A DNA stretch of 64,000 nt from NCBI GenBank assembly GCA_037127315.1, contig JBBBDQ010001185.1:874001-938000 (forward strand), written 5' to 3'. Position 1 is the stretch's first letter, and each line of letters starts with the position of its first letter. Positions 1 to 11,599 of the stretch are shown here, piece after piece. A program made the position numbers and the translations under genes. The DNA is from Ascarosepion bandense. Lineage: Eukaryota; Mollusca; Cephalopoda; Sepiida; Sepiidae. The notes beneath the pieces were generated by a model. The model worked only from the letters and a program-made list of their open reading frames with translations. It was not told the DNA's origin and searched no databases.

Positions 1-2272
1 GAGCCTCATACCTACAGGACCTCCTACTGCTATCAAAGAGCTGACTGGGATGCATTTCATGATTTCCTATGCAAAGTTCCTTGGAGAAAAGTGTTCAGCC
101 TTCCAGTTGATGACTGTGTCTCTGAGATTTCTTCCTGGGTGAAAGCTGGCTTTGATGCTTTCATACCGATCAGGAAGTTTCATCTCAAACCTCCCCTTGG
201 TTCTCTCCTGCCTGTTCGGCCGCCATTGCTCACAGGAACCACTACTTCTGGCTATTTCAGAGACATGCATCTGGCCACAATAGGTGTCTATTTGCTTCTA
301 CTCGTAATGAGTTTAAGAAGATCCTGAATGACACCAAGCAGTTGTTTGTTGAGAATGAGACAGCGCATAGCTGACCGCAAGTTTGGCTCCAAGGACTATT
401 GGTTGCGATGCAAACGTGTGCTGAACAACAGCAAATCCTCCATCCCTCCCTTAACCAATGAATTCAAGGTCCTCATGGCATCAGTTGACAAGGCAGAGTG
501 CTCGCAGAGTTTCATTAAACTCCACATTTGAAGTACCCGCACTCGACTTCTCTCTTAGAACTGAGGCTCAACTGAAAGATGTTTACATTACCCAGTCTCT
601 AATATCTAATATAATATCAAAACTTAACTCCCATAAGGTGAGCGAAGGTGATGGAATCACAGTCATTGTTCTTAAGAAATGAATGTGCCCCTGAACTCTC
701 CTCTGTCTTCTCTAAACTCTAAAACTACTACCTTTCTGCTTCCTGTTTTCCTCTTCTGTGGTTCCTGTATTTAAGAACTCAGGGGAACCCTTGGACCCAT
801 CTATCACCCTATCAGCCTTCTACCAATTTTTGGAAAAGTGTTCGAGTCTATTATCAATGCTGAAATAGTTCAACATCTTACATCCAATAAACTTTTCTCA
901 GACAGGCAGTATGGCTTCCGCTTTGCCAGGTCTATGGCCGATATGCTAACAACCATCACAGAGTAAATATACGAGGCCTTTCATAAGTCCAGCAAGACTC
1001 GTGCTGTGGTCCTGGACATCTTCAAAGCTTTTGATAGGGTTTGGCACGCTGAGCTTCTATGCAAGCTACAGGGCTATGGTATCACTGGACGCTTGCTTTC
1101 TATCTAACTACATCATGAAGGTCGTCTTGAACGGGAATGCTTCCACATTCTACTGCACGAACGCTGGTGTCCCCCAGGGCTCTATCCTAGGCCTGATGCT
1201 CTTCCTGATCTTCATAAATGATCTCCCAGACATGATCGAGTCCCAAGTATGCAGATGACACCACAATTTACTCCCACATCAGTAAGAAATCTGGCGAGGC
1301 GGACAAACATAATCTCACTGCAGATCTTGAGAAGGATCTACACTCAGTGGTGGATTGGAGCAAGAAGTGGCTTGTAAATTTCAATGCTTCTAAAATGAAA
1401 CTGCTATCTGTCAACCATCACAGGTAACCTCTCCTGTCCCTCATAAGCATGGACAAAGCGAGTCTCCCTGAAAGCAATATACTGCGTCTTCTTGGCCTTA
1501 CCCTATCTTCCAACCTCAAGTTGAATCATTACATTAAGTCATTAGCTAAATCCACTACCACGAAGGTTGGGTCACTGTGTCAGGCCAGGAAGTTTTTTCC
1601 ACTTGAATCCATCTTGCACATATACAAATCAACCATCTGTCCATGCATAGAATACTGCTATCATATATGGTAAGGTGCCCCTGTTGTTTATCTCAGTGTT
1701 CTCGACAGGCTCCAAAGGAGAATCTTTAATGGGATAGGTCCTGACTTAGCAGCTCAACTCCAGCCACTTTCTCACCAGCGGGATGTAGCTTCCCTCTGTC
1801 TATTCTACAAATATTTTCATGGAGTCTGCTCTGATAAACTTAAGTCACTGATGACCCCACCACAAGAATTTACTCATGCAACCAGACTAGCTTCCACCCA
1901 TTCACAGTTAGATCAACCAAATGCAGCCGACAATTCTACTCCAGCAGCTTTTTTCTGTGGAACTCCCTTGCTTTCCTGATGGCTACAACCTCCAGGAATT
2001 TAAATGCAATGTCAATATCTATCCACTTGACTCCATTTCATTCTACATCACCCTGTATGTCTTGTTCTTCTCCTTTCTCTCTACCTTCACAACTGTCTTC
2101 ACATATGTGTTCCCATCCTTCTCTTACCCTTTCTCTGACACCCCTGTAACTGGTTTGTCTTTCTCTTCACTCTCCTCCTGTCTAAACTTATATTCTTATG
2201 TAGCCCTCTGCGTATCAGTGGCGATACTACCTTTGCTTGGGGTGAAACAATTAAAAAAAATAAAAATAATAA
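1..2272 (+). mobile_element. Jockey/CR1-like LINE, 5'-truncated by the window, decayed
   Basis: A non-LTR retrotransposon copy read on the plus strand. The left part (about 30-330) encodes the linker between endonuclease and reverse transcriptase (residues such as DWDAFHDFLCKVPWRKVF, then FDAFIP.RKFHLKPP). RT motifs follow at 1012-1275 and a thumb/C-terminal part at 1449-1930 (for example NILRLLGLTLSSNLKLNHY and IEYCYHIW). The 3' end reads 'cagtggcgatactacctttgcttggggt' and closes in an A-rich tail near 2243-2272. The endonuclease would lie left of the window. Stops and at least three frame changes mean no functional ORF2 remains. Two more plus-strand 3' ends of the same kind occur at about 24650-25285 and 30290-30479. 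Assignment to the Jockey/CR1 group is from family knowledge; the exact clade is uncertain. Confidence 0.88.
1001..1290 (+). pseudogene. Reverse transcriptase palm remnant of the LINE
   Basis: Three hallmark RT motifs are present but sit in three different frames. Motif A (LDIFKAFDRVWH) starts at 1012. Motif B (GVPQGSILG) starts at 1166 in another frame. Motif C (KYADDTTIY, with the catalytic YADD intact) starts at 1245 in a third. The enzyme of an intact copy would copy its own RNA at a nicked target. The catalytic aspartates survive but the frame breaks prevent translation as one protein. Confidence in RT identity is high; the exact frameshift positions (near 1100 and 1240) are by eye. Confidence 0.9.
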
Positions 2273-2722
2273 TTCGAAAACTTATCAGCCAGTTACAGAA
2301 TTGATTGTTAAAGAAATGTCTTCATTCAGAAATCAATCAATTTTCACAAGGTAGGTTTGATATTTAAGACAAAAAAAAGGATGGAGGAGTTGGAATAGAT
2401 TATCCTACTTCTTTCTTCGTCATTAATTGAGACAAATTTTTCCCTTTTTTAAAATTATGTCTAAAAAGTGTACCAAGATAAAATAAGATAAAGTGCTTAA
2501 TAAAATAGGGAATATGATTAGGAAATAAAATGATATAAAATTTATCAATGAGGAAAAGTCAATAAAAAGAATGTGCATGTCTCCTTATGTGTGTGCATTT
2601 CAAATATGAAAGCTTTAATATGTTAGTTGTTTGTACAGAATGTCAAACAGTTACAGAATAGGATAAAGCAAGCAACAAAAAGTCATCAGCAGATAAATAA
2701 ACAGATTTCTGGTATCACTTAC
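2273..2722. other. Intron sequence, no feature seen
   Basis: AT-rich sequence between the LINE tail and the ARFGAP1-like exon. It would be the start of the next intron of the minus-strand gene. No further exon, repeat or RNA was recognised. Confidence 0.5.
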
Positions 2723-2782
2723 TTTATCTGCCCAATCAGACATAGTTGTAGTGACTTCATTAATGAATTTGCCTTCAATGAC
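2723..2782 (-). CDS. ARFGAP1: ARFGAP1-like exon (ALPS2 segment), 60 nt
   Basis: ARFGAP1 stimulates GTP hydrolysis on ARF1 at Golgi membranes during COPI vesicle cycling. Its ALPS amphipathic helices sense curved, loosely packed membrane. On the minus strand an acceptor (...tgtgatcacag) precedes the exon and a strong donor (gtaagtg) follows. The 20 codons are open, phase 0 at both ends, and read VIEGKFINEVTTTMSDWADK. From memory, human ARFGAP1 has VKEGKIFDDVSSGVSQLASK at this point, giving 8 identities in 20 plus conservative changes. It continues directly from the exon at 20622-20711 with no residue gained or lost. Hydrophobics at residues 6, 7, 10, 14 and 17 fit an amphipathic helix, though it carries more acidic residues than a classical ALPS. 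The following exon (VQG..SKGW.. region in vertebrates) is not in the window. Confidence 0.82.
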
Positions 2783-4429
2783 CTGTGATCACAGTGATGA
2801 CAATAATCATGACAGCAGTAGCAGCAGCAACAACAACATGCATAAAGGAAAAAATGCAAGTGCTATCAACAAACAAAAACTAAAGCAATTTTTACAAGAG
2901 TGGTTCAAAAGTTTCCAAATAAAATTGTCAATGACAATAAAAATGTGTTTAATATTCAAGGGATTTTTGCTTTGTAAATTATTTCTTAAGACAATTATGT
3001 AAAAAAATAAACACAAGAAATATTTAAGAATTCATTTTTTTTAGTTTCATAAAGAGCAACACAAAAACTTTTAACTTAAAAGAATTATATAAGATTTTAT
3101 TTTAACTTTTTGTGTTATGCTTGCCAATAAGATTATTTTTCAAGCTTATCAACACACTGAAAATGATAAAGTGAATAGTAAAAAAAATTAATACAATAGT
3201 AATATACATTTTGGGACATGCCATAACCAAAAATCTGTCATTAAACTATTGTGATAATAAAATGTTAAAAAGGCTCCAGCAGTAAAAAGAACTTCTGCTA
3301 CACAACACACAATATAAATTCTATTGTAACATACATGGAGTCATTGCGGGCTAAAAAAAAGTATATATTTTTGACAAAAACATATGATTGGCATCATTTT
3401 CATATTATAAAAAGGCAATGTTAGACATGGTAAAAATTCAACTGTGCTGTCTTTATTGCCTGTTACAAACACATAATATACGAATGTTCATTGTAAGAAA
3501 AAATAATTTTTATAGTTGAAATACTGTAAGATTAAGGCAAAATACATGCCATATAATAAATATCATAATTTAAATAAAGAGAAAATTAACTTTGAACCTT
3601 TTCAAGACTAAAAACAAAACCTACTTTTTTGCCAATGATTGTAATGTGACATTATCAGCATAAAAAGTTTGTAATTAACGAAATTCTGTTGCATATAAAC
3701 AAATCTGTTAAAAATTTTTTAAACAACCTATTTCTTTTTTTTTACAGTGCCAAATCAAGATAAATTTTAAAATCTAAAGAAAACAATTTTTTTTATAATT
3801 TGGTAATGTTTGAAAATTGATAATAATGTAAGCAGCAAACAAAGTTTAGATATCATTTGGACAAAAAAAAGTCAATTATAATTTTTGAAATAATAATGTT
3901 AAGGTATAATTTTCAAGTTCGTTACACAAAATTCCAACTGAGATATTAAATGTTTACATTAATAGTAAATTTAATTCCATAACTCAACATTTACAGGAAC
4001 ATAAATTAGTAATTACAAAGGATTTTTAAGTAAGATACATTTTATAAGTACTAGTAAAACAGTTTAGAATAGAACTGGTTAAGTTTTTCTAATGAACAAA
4101 TATTTAAATGAGGTAAAATAAATATACAATTAACTATGATCATTGCTACAGAAATCATTTAGTTTGAAATGTTTAAAGATGTATAATAAAATTTCTAGCA
4201 AAGAATTTTAAAATAAAATTTAAATAATGTTTCAATTTGTATATTATTGCATTTTTGGTAATAATTTAGTCTTAGTGTTCAAGCTGGTGCTTATTTTTAA
4301 ATTTTTTATAAAATTTATAATGGGCATTTATCAATATTTACTATTAGATCACTGCAAAAGTTTGTGTTTAATTAGAAAATTTAAAGTAAATTTTATATAC
4401 ACACAAGATATTTATTAGTCAAATATATA
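2783..4429. other. AT-rich intron stretch, nothing recognised
   Basis: Simple AT-rich sequence with A and T runs. The short open frames here lack protein-like composition. No repeat family was recognised. Confidence 0.5.
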
Positions 4430-4900
4430 GTCTCTATTGTTTATAACAATTGTTTCTCAACATTTTATAAGCTTGTTGCAAGCTCTTTTTTTTTTTTTGC
4501 TGGAAGAAGGTTGTTAGGTAGTTTTTGACTGACTGTATATTCATTTTTTTTTTTACATTTAAATTGTTCTCTTAGAACAAATGAAAATCTAAATCAGCCA
4601 AGTCAGAAGAATACATTGGGTGCTGAAAGGCTTCCCATTTCTTAAGAAATTGCCACAGAAAAATGATTGCGCTTGTTTTGTTCCATCAAAAAAAATGTGG
4701 CATCCGTGTGCTGAGTTTGGAAACAAACCCAATTTCCTTCAAATGGCAAAGACAGTTTAGAAATTGATTTTCAGACTCTTTGCAATAAAAATTAAGGCAT
4801 TGATTTGATTTCAACAAAGTTTGAATAAACTGAACAATGAAAGGTTTCAATCTATAACAGACTAGAAATCAACAATAAAACAAACTCCAGTGTCAAGTTG
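4430..4900 (-). mobile_element. Decayed mariner-like transposase remnant
   Basis: On the minus strand, plus positions about 4580-4640 translate to WEAFQHPMYSSDLADLDFH. This matches the mariner block around the third catalytic aspartate (W..L.HP.YSPDLAPSD.HL), and that aspartate is retained. Upstream (about 4687-4715), STRMPHFF fills the place of the DNARPH block, so the second catalytic aspartate is lost. The spacing is close to the D34D spacing of mariners. Downstream pieces resemble the mariner C-terminus only loosely. Limits are approximate; no terminal inverted repeats were found. Confidence 0.6.
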
Positions 4901-5941
4901 CAGTCATTTTATATTAACAATTTAAATCAAGCACAGACATTTGCAATGATCTGATATAAACAATACATGATTAATTATAATTTATGCATTGAATAATAAA
5001 TCTTTAGTTAGGAAACAGAGAAGGTAAATGTTTAAATATTCTCATCTAGACAGAAAAAGCTTGTTAAAATGGAATTATTACAAGAGGAATTGACTTACAA
5101 GTAAAATATTATAGCTATATTGAACAATAATTTTAACTTAAGAAAGGATATAGAGAAATATTTTTAGAAGCATCAGTTTTAGACTTTTTAAATATCAAAA
5201 TTTTACCTTTTGGTATTATGAATAATTTTGGAAAAGTACAACTATAATTAAATGTACATTAATGTCTCCTGGTCATTTAGCCATAAGATTAAACTATTTT
5301 AAAAAATTCTGGATTAGGATTTTACATGAATATTACAGTAAGATAGAAAACAGCACTAGCAATTTAGGATCTTATAAATACTAAGATAATATTTTAGTAT
5401 ATAGTAATCTGATATTTATGTCATATCAGATTATACTAAAATTAATGAAAGTTTATTCACAAGTTTTAAATATACTATATATAGGTCACCAACAATGGTG
5501 GCCCATATTATACTGCATCAGCCAAAATGAACACAAAGTATAGATTTGTGAACCACTCTTGCAAAGAAGAAACAACCAATAATAAGCATAATGGCAATAT
5601 GTGACAACAGAAAATAGCACATGCAAAAGAAAAAAAGAAAAAGATTTCTGAATGTCAAGCAAAAAATTAACATATGGATACAAATAAATAAAACTGCATG
5701 AGGAAATTAAATGAAATAAATGTTTTCTTTGAAATATGACATCTTACAGTTGATAAGATACAAGACTATATAAAAAGACATTTTGGCAGCAAAAAATTCA
5801 GAAATGTTTTAACATGCATTTACATACAAGTGGCAGTAAAATTTCAATTTGTTTTTAGAAAAAGTATTTTATAATCAGTAAAATTCACTTTAAAAAAATG
5901 AAAAGTGGCAAAACATTTGAAAAAATGTACATTTGAAAGGT
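4901..5941. other. AT-rich intron stretch, nothing recognised
   Basis: No coding signal or known repeat was seen. The open frame at 5486-5683 on the minus strand has a low-complexity hydrophobic translation and no homologue that I recognise. Confidence 0.45.
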
Positions 5942-6240
5942 TAGTCAGTTAAGTACCATACATGATACATGCTTGGGTAATCATGTCTTTAAAAAGACAT
6001 GACTGAATGGGCAGAAGATTTTTCTGCAGTAAGTTGCCATTACTTTCTGCAGTAGATTGGTTGCCAACCAAAGCTATAGAACTCAATCTTTCCTGCGATT
6101 TAACCTATAGCTGGAGGGAGAAGAAACAGATTCATACTTTTCCTAAGGGTATTTACATGTAAATGACTGCAACGAATTCAACTGGAATTTGAACTCAGGT
6201 ACATCACTTTAAAGCAAATAGTCATTGAAATGTACTAAAC
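5942..6240 (-). repeat. tRNA-headed SINE (family A), antisense
   Basis: The plus strand begins with the complement of the 3' end (tagtcagttaagtaccatac) and runs through the shared body (gggcagaagatttt..ctgcagtaagttgccatt, gattggttgccaacca, ctatagctgg) to the B-box complement (ggaatttgaactc) near 6186-6198. It matches the copies at 41285-41590 and 57047-57350 in reverse. Polymerase III would start at the right end in an active copy. tRNA-derived SINEs of this general type are known from cephalopods; the exact family name was not checked. Confidence 0.85.
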
Positions 6241-7940
6241 CAGAGTGTGTTAATTACTTGTGTTTTACTATATGTTATGATTGAGGAAAAAAATGAACAT
6301 AGCTGAAAAATAAGAGTAAATAAATGCTGAAAGCTCATTGTATAAGCTTCTTTAAACACTTTTTCAATACTTTAAGCACATCTGTTATTACAATAAGAAA
6401 TCAAGTTAGAGTAGCAATCTGATTCCGTAAAATGCGTATACCATCTAATTAATCTTACCATTAAATTTAACTTAAAACATCTGATAGGTTCATTAATTTA
6501 TATTTCTAAAAAACAAGAAGTGTAACATTTTAAAGATATCAAGATAATATACAGGTCCCAAATAAAATTTTCTTGTAAATATATTTTGCCTGAACCTTTT
6601 GGTGCTAACATATAGCAAAGTTGCAAAAAGCAGCATAAAATTGATTTGAAGGCTGTATTTAAGTGGAAATTAGTTTTCAGTGAAAAATGAAAATTTATAA
6701 AATATTGATTAAAGTATACTTATACCATGTACTTAGCATAGGGATTTTAAGTGCACATTGTAAAAGTATACTACAGTTGAAGGAAAAAAAGATAACTAGA
6801 TTTAATAAAAATTGTTTAATTTGGACAAAAAAATGATCTTTTGTTCATGCATTTTGTGTCCCAAATGTGCTTTAAGAATGCATTTAGCATTAACTTTTTA
6901 GAAACATGTGAATGGGTTAAATTAAAGGACACTGACATTTTATCACTAAAATCATTGAATTTTTCGACATAGAATTGATTTTGATAAATATAATGCAGTC
7001 AACTATATACTATTGAATCTATTTTACAATACAGCAATTTCATCAACCAATTCTTATAAAACAAAATAGACTGACAAAATTATAGTTCATAAAATCTCTG
7101 ATTTGGAATAGCAAAATCAACTGAATACCTAATCATTGAAGAACATAATACATTTTTATCTCATTTCAATATGATATATATACAGTATAAAAGTCTGAAA
7201 AAAATTCTTTGCAACTGACAAAATATCATATTCTTGATTTATCAGTGATAAATCAAGTGATGAACTAATTTGAAATGGTTTATAGTAAATTGTTACAATG
7301 AAGACAGTTCTGAAAACAGCAAAATGTGTGCATAAAGAAAAATACATTTTATTTCAATAAAGCTCTTACTTTTAATGATGTACACAACATTTTATGTTAT
7401 CATAAATAAAATTTATATCACATCACATAAACAGGTTTCTTGAAAAGGAATATTTTTTTTCAAGATTGCGTAAATATTGAGCCAAAACAAACACATGCAA
7501 AATATTTTCTCTTAGAGGTATGCGCAAAACAAAAAACCTAAATCTCTAAGAACTTAGGTACAAAAACACTTCCTAATGAAAATTAATTGGTTGCAAATGT
7601 CATTTTTACATTTAATATTTGGTAGTCATCTTACAAGGACTAATATTGCATTCTATGACTGATATTTTTATTTTAGGAAAAAATATTTTTTACATACATT
7701 TGTCTTCATTAATCCCTTAGCATTTCCACTCACTATTACAAGATTGAAACATTAATCCTAAAAAATTAGATAATATTCACTGATCACTTTCAACACTTTC
7801 AATTATACAACTCAAAGAAAATTACATTCATAGAATTCTGTATTAAAGCTGTAGATTTTATCAAAATCAAGACTTAAAAGTTAAAGACAATACTATTCTA
7901 CAGATATATCAAATTTAATAGACAGAAAGTAAAAGAATGT
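6241..7940. other. AT-rich intron stretch, nothing recognised
   Basis: No repeat or exon was recognised. Short palindromic pieces occur, such as 'gatttatcagtgataaatc' near 7235-7255, but nothing interpretable. Confidence 0.45.
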
Positions 7941-8189
7941 TCTGTTGGTTGGTTGGTTGATTGATTGTTGGTTTGTTTAACCAGCATATCGACCATCTTT
8001 GGGTCATTTAATGCTGAAAATCAGTTTTTTTTTTGTTTTTTTTTTTATAAACTTTTACATTAGTTGGATTTTTCAGAACTGTGACCTGGTATTATATTTT
8101 TAAGTATACTCCTGTCTCTCTCAAGTAGGAGAGAACGTTGTCCATGCGAGTGTTATCAAATATATCTTTTATATTGCTGGCTTTTAAGT

Positions 8190-8880
8190 ATCACTTTCTA
8201 GCAGTAGCAAAGGGCTCTACATTCCACAAGAATATGTTTGACGGACAAGTTGTCTGGCATGGCAAACATTGTGGTGGCTGTTCTTGTTTGAGTGAGGCTT
8301 GTGTGGCAGATATGTAATCTGAATATAACTTGTTCTTTCCTCGACTTTCTAGTAACTGGTCTCCACTCTCCCAAAGTGGGCTTGATTTGAAAGAGTTTGC
8401 TGTTCATGTTATTATTCCAGTGTTGTTGCCATTTTGCGTAAAATAATTTGTTGATTTTACATTTCAGGTCGGTATAAGGGATGTTGATATTATCAGAACT
8501 CAGGTTTAAGGCTGATTTGGCTGCTGGGTTTGCTCTTTCATTACCTCTCACTCCGATATAGTTTGGGATCCAACACATAATTATTTCTTTATCGCTAGAC
8601 AATGAGTCTAGTCTATTCAGCAGTTTGGTGATTAGTGGGTTCTCAAGCTTTTTATTACTGAGTGATGTTAAAACGGAGAGTGAGTCTGAAAATGTGAATT
8701 AGTTTACTTTTTGAAAGCATACTGAGAGCATGGTCAATGGCACAGATTTCTGCAGTGAAAATGGAGCTTTCTATTGGGAGAGCCTTTTTGTGGATTGTTT
8801 CATTCAGAACTGCTGCACATGCTGCTCTACTGTGGTCCTTGAAGCCATCTGTAAAGATATGTAAATGGTCGGGGGAGTCC
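8190..8880 (-). pseudogene. RNase H domain of the I/Nimb-like LINE
   Basis: Minus-strand reading starts with HLHIFTDGFKDHSRAA (RNase H first strand with the metal-binding D), includes an ESSIFTAEICAI segment (E-containing helix), and ends with IIMCWIPNYIGVRGNERA, matching the W.P.H.G..GNE.AD block. There the histidine is N and the final D is P, so catalytic residues are damaged. A C-terminal tail follows (TLGEWRPVTRKSRKEQVI, then a C/H-containing end near 8200-8270). It belongs to ORF2 of the element at 7941-13020. Confidence 0.85.
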
Positions 8881-9229
8881 AGGAGAATATTATAAAATTT
8901 TTCTTGATAAATGTTGGATGGGTTTTTGCTTTGGAGAGTTCATTCAGTTCAAAGATCATTTTGGGTTTTTTAAGAGTTCAAGGTGGAGTTTCAGACAAGA
9001 TGTGCTCATGGATATTTACGACAGATATTCCTGATTCTTGTAAAACCGATTTCATTCAAAGGCCAAAGGATTTTATAGCTTTTCCTCTTGCTTCAAATAA
9101 TTCACTATATTTTGGATTGAATACAGCATCAAACACAGGATTACATGGACTCAATTTCAACTTGGTATAATATTGGGTAGCCAGTTTATGACTCCTTATA
9201 TTTGCAGGTGCTTCATTTACTTTATTTTA

Positions 9230-10400
9230 CTACTTTATAGACTCTCCACTGGGGATGTTCTGAAGGCTCCAAGCACCAATCTCAGGCCTCCATGGCAGAT
9301 CAGATCTAGTATCATTAAGTCTTTCTTTCTAGCTGACTGATTTATAAAACTACCATAATCCAACTTTGAGCTAATCAGTAACCTGTATAACTTCAGTAAA
9401 GTTTCTCGATCTGCTCCCCACTCTGTTTGGGCTATCACACATAACAGTTGTAGTCTTTTATTGCAAATAGCCCTCAGATGGGGGATAAACATCAGTTTTT
9501 TGTCAAATATTAACCCCGGAAACTTGTGTTCATTTACTACAGGGATTTTTGTCCTTTCAAGTTTTAAACTAGGATCATTGTGTAGTTTTCTCTTATGACA
9601 AAAATGTATGCATTTAGTTTTTTTGGAGAAAATCTAAATCCATTTTCTGTTGCCCATTTGTTTATTTTTTCTAGGCATTGCTGGAGTTAGTGCTCAATGG
9701 TGGGTATATATTTTGACCTGTAACATATTAGGTGGTCGTCCATGTATAAAGATTCATCAACTCCAGAGGTTAAACATTTTGTTATGTTGTTTATTTTCAT
9801 GTTAAACAGTCACAGATAGTACACAGCCTTGAGGGACTCCCTCTTCCTATTTTTTTTTATATCAGAGAGAGTGTGTCTGATGTGAACTTTAAATTTGCAG
9901 TCTGATAAGAACTCCTTGATAAAATGTGAAAGTCTACCTTTTAAGCCAAGATCATGTTAGATCTCTCAATATTCCATATGGAGTCATAAGCCTTCTCTAG
10001 ATCAAAAGAAATTGCTGAGAGATGCTCATTCCTAATAAATGCTTCTCTTACAGCTACTTCTAAGCAAACCAAGTGATCTATTGTGCTTCTTTTATTACAG
10101 AATCCACAATGTAGGTTGGAAATAAGGCCATTAGATTCTGAATACCAAACCAGTCTATCGTTTATCATCCTCTTCATTATTTTGCATAAACAACTGGTCA
10201 ATGAGATTGGTCTATAGTTTTGTGGATTTGAGTTGTCTTTTCCTGCTTTTAGAATTGTTATTATTATAGTTTGTCTCTATATGTCTGGAAATTCACCTTC
10301 TGTCCATAGTTTGTTATAAATTCTTAAAAGCAGTTTTAGTTTTTTGTTTAGATGAATTTTGGGAAAAGGTTTCAGCTAGCAAATCTGCTCTGTTCTTTTT
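9230..10400 (-). pseudogene. Reverse transcriptase of the I/Nimb-like LINE
   Basis: The minus strand gives MTSCLCKIMKRMINDRLVWY (fingers, near 10201), FDLEKAYDSIW (motif A, about 9985-10020), EGVPQGCV (motif B, about 9822-9845), SLYMDDHL (motif C, about 9725-9752, catalytic YMDD intact) and a thumb with EWGADRETLLKLYRLLISSK (about 9360-9425). The frame changes several times between blocks. In a living element this domain copies element RNA at the target nick. Confidence 0.9.
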
Positions 10401-10899
10401 ATCAGTTATGATGGAGTTATTTTTGAAAAGGTGTTTAATTGGTGTTGCTTGATGTTTACCCACAATTTTCCAGATCATCTTCCATATCGCTTTCGGTTCA
10501 GAGGAGGACTCCATTTGCTAACATATTTTTGCCAGAATTCTTTTTCCGCTACCTTTATCATCCTGCAAGCTTTACTCTGTTTTGCTTATATTCTATCAGA
10601 TTTGAAATAGTGGGCTGTTTTTAAAATTTCTTTAGAGCAGCTTTTCGTAATCTGATAGCTTTTTTTACATTTATTGTCGAACCAGGGTCTGTTACGTTTG
10701 TTGGGTGTTAAGGTTTTAAGAATGCATTCTTTTACTATTTCTATTAGTGTTTTTGTGAAGTGCTCTACTGTGTCATTGTTTGTCTTAATATGGGTCAGTC
10801 TATTTCTACATTTTTCCTTAAATATTTGCCAGTTGACCTTATCAAATTTCCATCAGGGTGTTTTTTGACTATTGGGTTTTGAGCTTTGTATCAGGATTG

Positions 10900-11203
10900 G
10901 AAAGTGATTGCTGCCACAAGTGTCATCATATACATTCCAGGCAAAGCCCATGTATACTAATGAATCACATATGCTTAAATCAATGGCTGAGTGATTTCCA
11001 CTAGATGAGTTGTAGGTATACCATTATTAAGTAGGCATATATCATTTTTGTTAATAATCTTTTCTAGCATTCTGCCCTTTTTGTTAGTGTCTTTACACTC
11101 CCATAGAATATTGTGACTATTGAAGTCCTCTAATAAGATGAAAGGTCCAGGCAATTGGTCAATCAGCCTATTCAGTTCATTCTTGTCAATGTCATCATTT
11201 AAT

Positions 11204-11250
<47 letters not shown>

Positions 11251-11560
11251 CATATAGTCATGGTTTTATACAGTGTGGCCTTAATAGCAACTGCTTGGAT
11301 GTTTGTTGTTATATTTATTTTACCATGGGGTGTATTGTTTCAGATCAGAACCGATACCCTCCCAGAAGCCCTGCCTTCAGAATTATGACTGTAATTAAAC
11401 ATCTGATAGTTTCTAATATTGATGTTATCATCTTGTTTCAAGAAGGTTCTTTGTAGGCAGATGACCATGGGCTGGTATTTTGTTATAAGTAAGAGAAGTT
11501 CATTTATGTTAGCTTTTAATCCTCTACAATTCCATCTTTACTTTTAGTGATTTTATTTTT
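10900..11560 (-). pseudogene. APE-type endonuclease of the I/Nimb-like LINE
   Basis: The domain opens with WNCRGLKANINELLLLI near 11536 and continues VICLQRTFLKQDDNINIRNY. The family-typical LQET catalytic glutamate is replaced (LQRT). Then come a tyrosine-isoleucine run made by (TA)n at 11207-11245 where the family has SIYIPP, DFNSHNILW (about 11100-11130), and a degraded SDH-type end (CGSNHFPILIQ near 10880-10920, with D changed to N). Two catalytic positions are lost, so it is non-functional. Confidence 0.83.
11207..11245. repeat. (AT)n microsatellite, about 39 bp
   Basis: An uninterrupted AT dinucleotide run inside the endonuclease coding region of the I/Nimb-like LINE, read as alternating Tyr-Ile on the minus strand. 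Confidence 0.97.
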
Positions 11561-11599
11561 TGTTTGGTTGGATTCATTTGCTTCCATGTTTTCTACACT

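Noticed and set aside
8865..9170. 101-codon plus-strand open frame
   Set aside because: Antisense to the RT/RNase H junction of the I/Nimb LINE.
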